Below are positions 6,892-8,594 of a DNA stretch of 8,594 bases, one piece after another. Position numbers and translations under genes: made by a program. This DNA comes from JAISGQ01 sp045604945 (GTDB lineage Bacteria > Bacillota > Clostridia > Oscillospirales > Acutalibacteraceae): assembly GCA_045604945.1 (NCBI GenBank), contig JAZUPA010000061.1, positions 1 to 8,594 of the forward strand, read 5' to 3'. Below the pieces are notes generated by a model. That model worked only from the letters and a program-made list of their open reading frames with translations, had not been told where the DNA came from and searched no databases. Positions within the stretch are counted from its first letter, which is position 1. The number at the start of each line of letters is the position of its first letter.

Positions 6892-6928
6892 TATGTCAAT
6901 TATATTATGGTAAACTAATTATGTCAAT
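6890..6928. repeat. 11-bp direct repeat overlapping the ftsL promoter
   Basis: The 11-mer attatgtcaat occurs at 6890-6900 and 6918-6928, 28 bp apart. One copy contains the -35 element; the other overlaps the -10 and start region and creates a second TTGACA at 6894-6899. It may be a regulator site, a duplicated -35, or chance in AT-rich DNA. Confidence 0.4.
6899..6927 (-). promoter_or_regulatory. Consensus sigma-A promoter for ftsL
   Basis: TTGACA (6922-6927) and TATAAT (6899-6904) are both perfect consensus hexamers and are separated by exactly 17 bp. The predicted start is near 6892, giving a leader of about 57 nt before ATG 6834. It lies in the 99-nt gap after rsmH, where no terminator is visible, so ftsL may be transcribed both from here and by read-through from the mraZ promoter. 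Confidence 0.85.
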
Positions 6929-6933
6929 ACCCG

Positions 6934-7884
6934 TTATCTTATTTTTTTACAAACCCTAAGCTTGCTGCTTCTGCTTCTGGGATTCTCTTCCAGCTCTTCT
7001 CCGGAAGGTGCAACGGGCTTTCTGGTTACAAGCTCCGCTCTCGGTGTATTTCCGCACACGCACACAGGGAAGTCCGGCGGGCAGGTGCAGCCTGTACACC
7101 AGTCTGCCATGCGGCGTTTTACTATTCTGTCTTCAAGGGAGTGGAAGGTGATGATTGCAAGCCTTCCATCCTCTCTCAGCAATTCGAAAGCCGAATCCAT
7201 GCCCCTCTCCAGCACACCCAGCTCATCATTGACTGCGATTCTCAGTGCCTGGAAGGTACGGCGGGCAGGATGTCCGTCTCTGCGGGCAGCTGCAGGCACC
7301 GCATCACGGACAATGTCTGCCAGCTGAAGAGTGGTGAGAATTGGAGCGATTTCCCTCTGCTCACATATTCTCTTTGCTATCTTCACGGAGAACTTTTCTT
7401 CTCCGTATTTTGTCAGTATTTCCGCAAGCTTCTGCCAGGAAAGCTCCGCAACAAGATCTGCTGCGCTCCTTCCGCTCTGGCTCATGCGCATATCCAGCGG
7501 AGCATCGTTATGATATGAAAAACCGCGCTCTGCGCAGTCAAGCTGATGGGAGGAGACGCCGATGTCGAGCAGTACCCCGTCGCAAAACTCATAGCCTGCT
7601 TCAACAAGGGCGTCTTTGATGTGTTCAAAATTGGAGCGCACTATCTTTACGCGCTTATCATTTTCAAATCTTTTCGTTACCGTCTCTATCGCATCGGGGT
7701 CCTGATCAACACAGACCAGTCTGCCTTTTTCTGAAAGTCTTGAGAGTATTGCGGCGCTGTGTCCGCCGCCTCCGGCAGTGCCGTCAACATAAATGCCGTC
7801 GGGGTTATGTACAAGATTTTCAATCGTCTCCTCAAGAAGTACGGGACGGTGAGAAAAGCCGTTGTTTTCAAGTAATTCAGCCAT
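6934..7884 (-). CDS. rsmH: RsmH (MraW), 16S rRNA cytosine-1402 N4-methyltransferase
   Basis: SAM-dependent enzyme that methylates N4 of C1402 in 16S rRNA, in the ribosomal P site. The protein is 316 aa from ATG 7884. Family motifs in order are FSHRPVLLEE (10-19), SAM loop DGTAGGGGHS (34-43), LDIGVSSHQLD (106-116), GFSYHNDAPLDMRM (121-134), KYGEEKFS (159-166), HPARRTFQALRIAVNDEL (205-222), ITFHSLEDR (245-253) and a C-terminal NPRSRSSKLR. A Cys-rich insert (C263, C266, C268, C275, C277) is common in clostridial members as I recall. The frame could also open at TTG 7896, inside mraZ, but ATG 7884 fits family length. Neither start has a clear Shine-Dalgarno site. The ATG is 4 nt after the mraZ stop, which suggests reinitiation by ribosomes finishing mraZ. 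Confidence 0.97.
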   Translation of the reverse strand: MAELLENNGFSHRPVLLEETIENLVHNPDGIYVDGTAGGGGHSAAILSRLSEKGRLVCVDQDPDAIETVTKRFENDKRVKIVRSNFEHIKDALVEAGYEFCDGVLLDIGVSSHQLDCAERGFSYHNDAPLDMRMSQSGRSAADLVAELSWQKLAEILTKYGEEKFSVKIAKRICEQREIAPILTTLQLADIVRDAVPAAARRDGHPARRTFQALRIAVNDELGVLERGMDSAFELLREDGRLAIITFHSLEDRIVKRRMADWCTGCTCPPDFPVCVCGNTPRAELVTRKPVAPSGEELEENPRSRSSKLRVCKKIR

Positions 7885-7888
7885 ATTA

Positions 7889-8308
7889 TCAACCAAGGTT
7901 CAGATTTGCGAGCATCTGCATTTCCATTTCCGGAGTAAGTGCAGGATTGCGCAAATCGTATTCTTCGGGATTCCAGAATTCGACACAGTCGATCATTCCA
8001 ACTATTTTGACCTTATCGGTAATCATCGCATGGGCTCTGAGCTGCTCGGTGAGCATTATTCTGCCCTGTGAATCCATCTCCATGTTCACTGCGCCTGCGC
8101 AGATCGATCTTTTAAGTGCGTCTGCTTCTGCTGTGGAGGCGTTGAATGCGTTTACATAACGACTCCAACTTGCTATGGTGTGCGCTCTGACGCATCCGTT
8201 GGCTCTTTTGGTGATGACAAACTCTGAACCCAAGTCACCGCGGTACTTTGCGGGGATAAACACTCTTCCCTTTGCATCCACATTGTGGATATACTCACCT
8301 ATCAGCAT
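7889..8308 (-). CDS. mraZ: MraZ, AbrB-like DNA-binding regulator of the dcw cluster
   Basis: Ring-forming DNA-binding protein with two swapped-hairpin AbrB-type domains; in several bacteria it binds repeats in its own promoter and tunes dcw transcription. From ATG 8308 it is 139 aa, usual length. Both signature motifs are present: DAKGR (11-15) and DSQGR (79-83). The N-terminus MLIGEY aligns with the typical MFMGEY. Three in-frame starts are close: GTG 8317, ATG 8311 and ATG 8308. GTG is part of the ribosome-binding G-run itself and is unlikely. ATG 8308 has 8 nt spacing and the best family alignment; ATG 8311 has 5 nt. Its promoter carries repeats resembling known MraZ boxes, so autoregulation is likely. 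Confidence 0.96.
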   Translation of the reverse strand: MLIGEYIHNVDAKGRVFIPAKYRGDLGSEFVITKRANGCVRAHTIASWSRYVNAFNASTAEADALKRSICAGAVNMEMDSQGRIMLTEQLRAHAMITDKVKIVGMIDCVEFWNPEEYDLRNPALTPEMEMQMLANLNLG

Positions 8309-8316
8309 CATGCGCA

Positions 8317-8324
8317 CCCCCTTT
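8317..8324 (-). promoter_or_regulatory. mraZ ribosome binding site that decides the start
   Basis: AAAGGGGG lies 8 nt before ATG 8308 and 5 nt before ATG 8311. Its last G is the first base of the upstream in-frame GTG, so that GTG cannot use this site, which favours one of the two ATGs. Confidence 0.7.
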
Positions 8325-8373
8325 CACAAAATCGCCTCTGAAACTTCCATTTTGGAATATCGCCGCTCCATTG

Positions 8374-8400
8374 CAGTGTTACGTCGATGTCAGCACACTG
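8374..8400 (-). promoter_or_regulatory. Inverted repeat in the mraZ leader
   Basis: CAGTGT (8395-8400) and ACACTG (8374-8379) are exact complements around a 15-nt loop, in the middle of the roughly 120-nt mraZ leader. A second small stem, TTCCA/TGGAA with a 3-nt loop, follows at 8345-8357. No U-run follows either. They could be leader structure or coincidental with the repeated ATGGA boxes. Confidence 0.3.
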
Positions 8401-8434
8401 GTCTTTTGCTCCATTTTGCACCACTACGCTGTTT

Positions 8435-8463
8435 ATTATACCCACTTTACTGCAAAATTGCAA
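8435..8463 (-). promoter_or_regulatory. Sigma-A type promoter for mraZ-rsmH
   Basis: Perfect -10 TATAAT (8435-8440) with -35 TTGCAA (8458-8463, 4 of 6 consensus) and a 17-bp spacer. The predicted start near 8428 gives a leader of about 120 nt. One repeat box (AAAGTG) abuts the upstream side of the -35 and another fills the spacer next to the -10. Confidence 0.75.
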
Positions 8464-8570
8464 CACTTTAATTTCTGCAATATTATGTAAATGCTGCGCA
8501 ATTTTTCACGCTCATTTCTTGTCTTTTACAGCTTTTGTGCATACAAAAACGAGCGCGCCCAAAAAAATAT

Positions 8571-8584
8571 GGGTGGGGGGGTGG
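8571..8584 (+). other. G-rich tract
   Basis: The sequence gggtgggggggtgg lies on the plus strand next to a run of seven A's (8561-8567). It could form an imperfect G-quadruplex (three GGG runs and one GG). It is upstream of the mraZ promoter and near the window edge. No gene is visible between it and the promoter. Function unknown. Confidence 0.3.
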
Positions 8585-8594
8585 TTGTATTGTT

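Larger units (their letters stand above)
8345..8469 (-). promoter_or_regulatory. mraZ: Phased GTGG-like repeats, probable MraZ binding region
   Basis: Read in the transcript sense, related boxes start at 8469 (AAAGTGTTG), 8448 (AAAGTGGGT) and 8427 (GTAGTGGTG), each exactly 21 bp apart. The third is followed 10 bp later by an ATGGAG box (8414). GTGGTG and ATGGAG are each followed by the same CAAA. Further ATGGAG (8371) and ATGGAA (8350) boxes are again 21 bp apart. From memory, B. subtilis MraZ sites are GTGG(A/T)G repeats with 4-nt spacers and Mollicute sites are AAAGTG(T/G); both forms are matched here. The boxes flank the -35 and -10 and cover the start site, a layout suited to autorepression. 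Confidence 0.55.

Noticed and set aside
6361..6918. Plus-strand frame with hydrophobic stretches opposite ftsL
   Set aside because: The hydrophobicity is the antisense image of the charged and membrane-segment codons of ftsL. It runs through the ftsL promoter and has no family resemblance.
8546..8562. GGGCGCGCTC followed by a T-run (minus strand), considered as a terminator of a gene beyond the right edge
   Set aside because: The GC block is self-complementary only with almost no loop; at most 3 pairs form with a 4-nt loop, too weak for an intrinsic terminator.
1..8594. Search for CRISPR arrays, insertion sequences, tRNA genes, phage genes or an unfamiliar defence system
   Set aside because: No regularly spaced repeats with spacers, transposase frames, tRNA-like cloverleaf or unfamiliar genes were seen; nearly all the DNA is accounted for by the seven dcw genes and their regulatory gaps.

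Overview
The window is the front part of a division and cell wall (dcw) cluster, read entirely from the minus strand. In transcription order (right to left) it holds mraZ, rsmH (mraW), an ftsL-type gene, a PASTA-bearing class B penicillin-binding protein (SpoVD/PbpB type), murE, murF and the first 159 codons of mraY, which runs off the left edge. The order is the classical one. The organism is most likely a Gram-positive Clostridia member, perhaps Oscillospiraceae/Ruminococcus-like. The reasons are a division PBP with two C-terminal PASTA domains, a MurE with the meso-diaminopimelate signature DNPR, the clostridial-style Cys-rich insert in RsmH, strong Shine-Dalgarno sites and consensus sigma-A promoters. 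The genus is inference.

Layout: 8318-8594 is the mraZ upstream region. It has a sigma-A promoter surrounded by GTGG-like boxes at 21- and 10-bp spacing (probable MraZ autoregulatory sites), a leader of about 120 nt, and a G-rich tract near the right edge. mraZ and rsmH are separated by 4 nt and appear translationally coupled. A promoter with both hexamers perfectly consensus (TTGACA-17-TATAAT) lies between rsmH and ftsL. The 189-nt ftsL-pbp gap holds an inverted repeat, a terminator-like hairpin, a probable promoter and a small palindrome. The 142-nt pbp-murE gap holds another sigma-A promoter and a leader hairpin. murE-murF (1 nt apart) and murF-mraY (38 nt) look like one unit.

How the genes work together: MurE and MurF add the third residue and the D-Ala-D-Ala to UDP-MurNAc-peptide in the cytoplasm. 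MraY then moves the phospho-MurNAc-pentapeptide onto undecaprenyl phosphate (lipid I). The class B PBP cross-links septal peptidoglycan, with the FtsL-like protein as a divisome partner. MraZ is the cluster's DNA-binding regulator, and RsmH methylates 16S rRNA C1402.

I found no mobile element, CRISPR array, RNA gene or unknown accessory system. The gene content is ordinary. The parts worth a second look are the regulatory DNA (four candidate promoters, all with 17-bp spacers, splitting the cluster into modules) and the long charged cytoplasmic tails on both the FtsL-like protein and the PBP.
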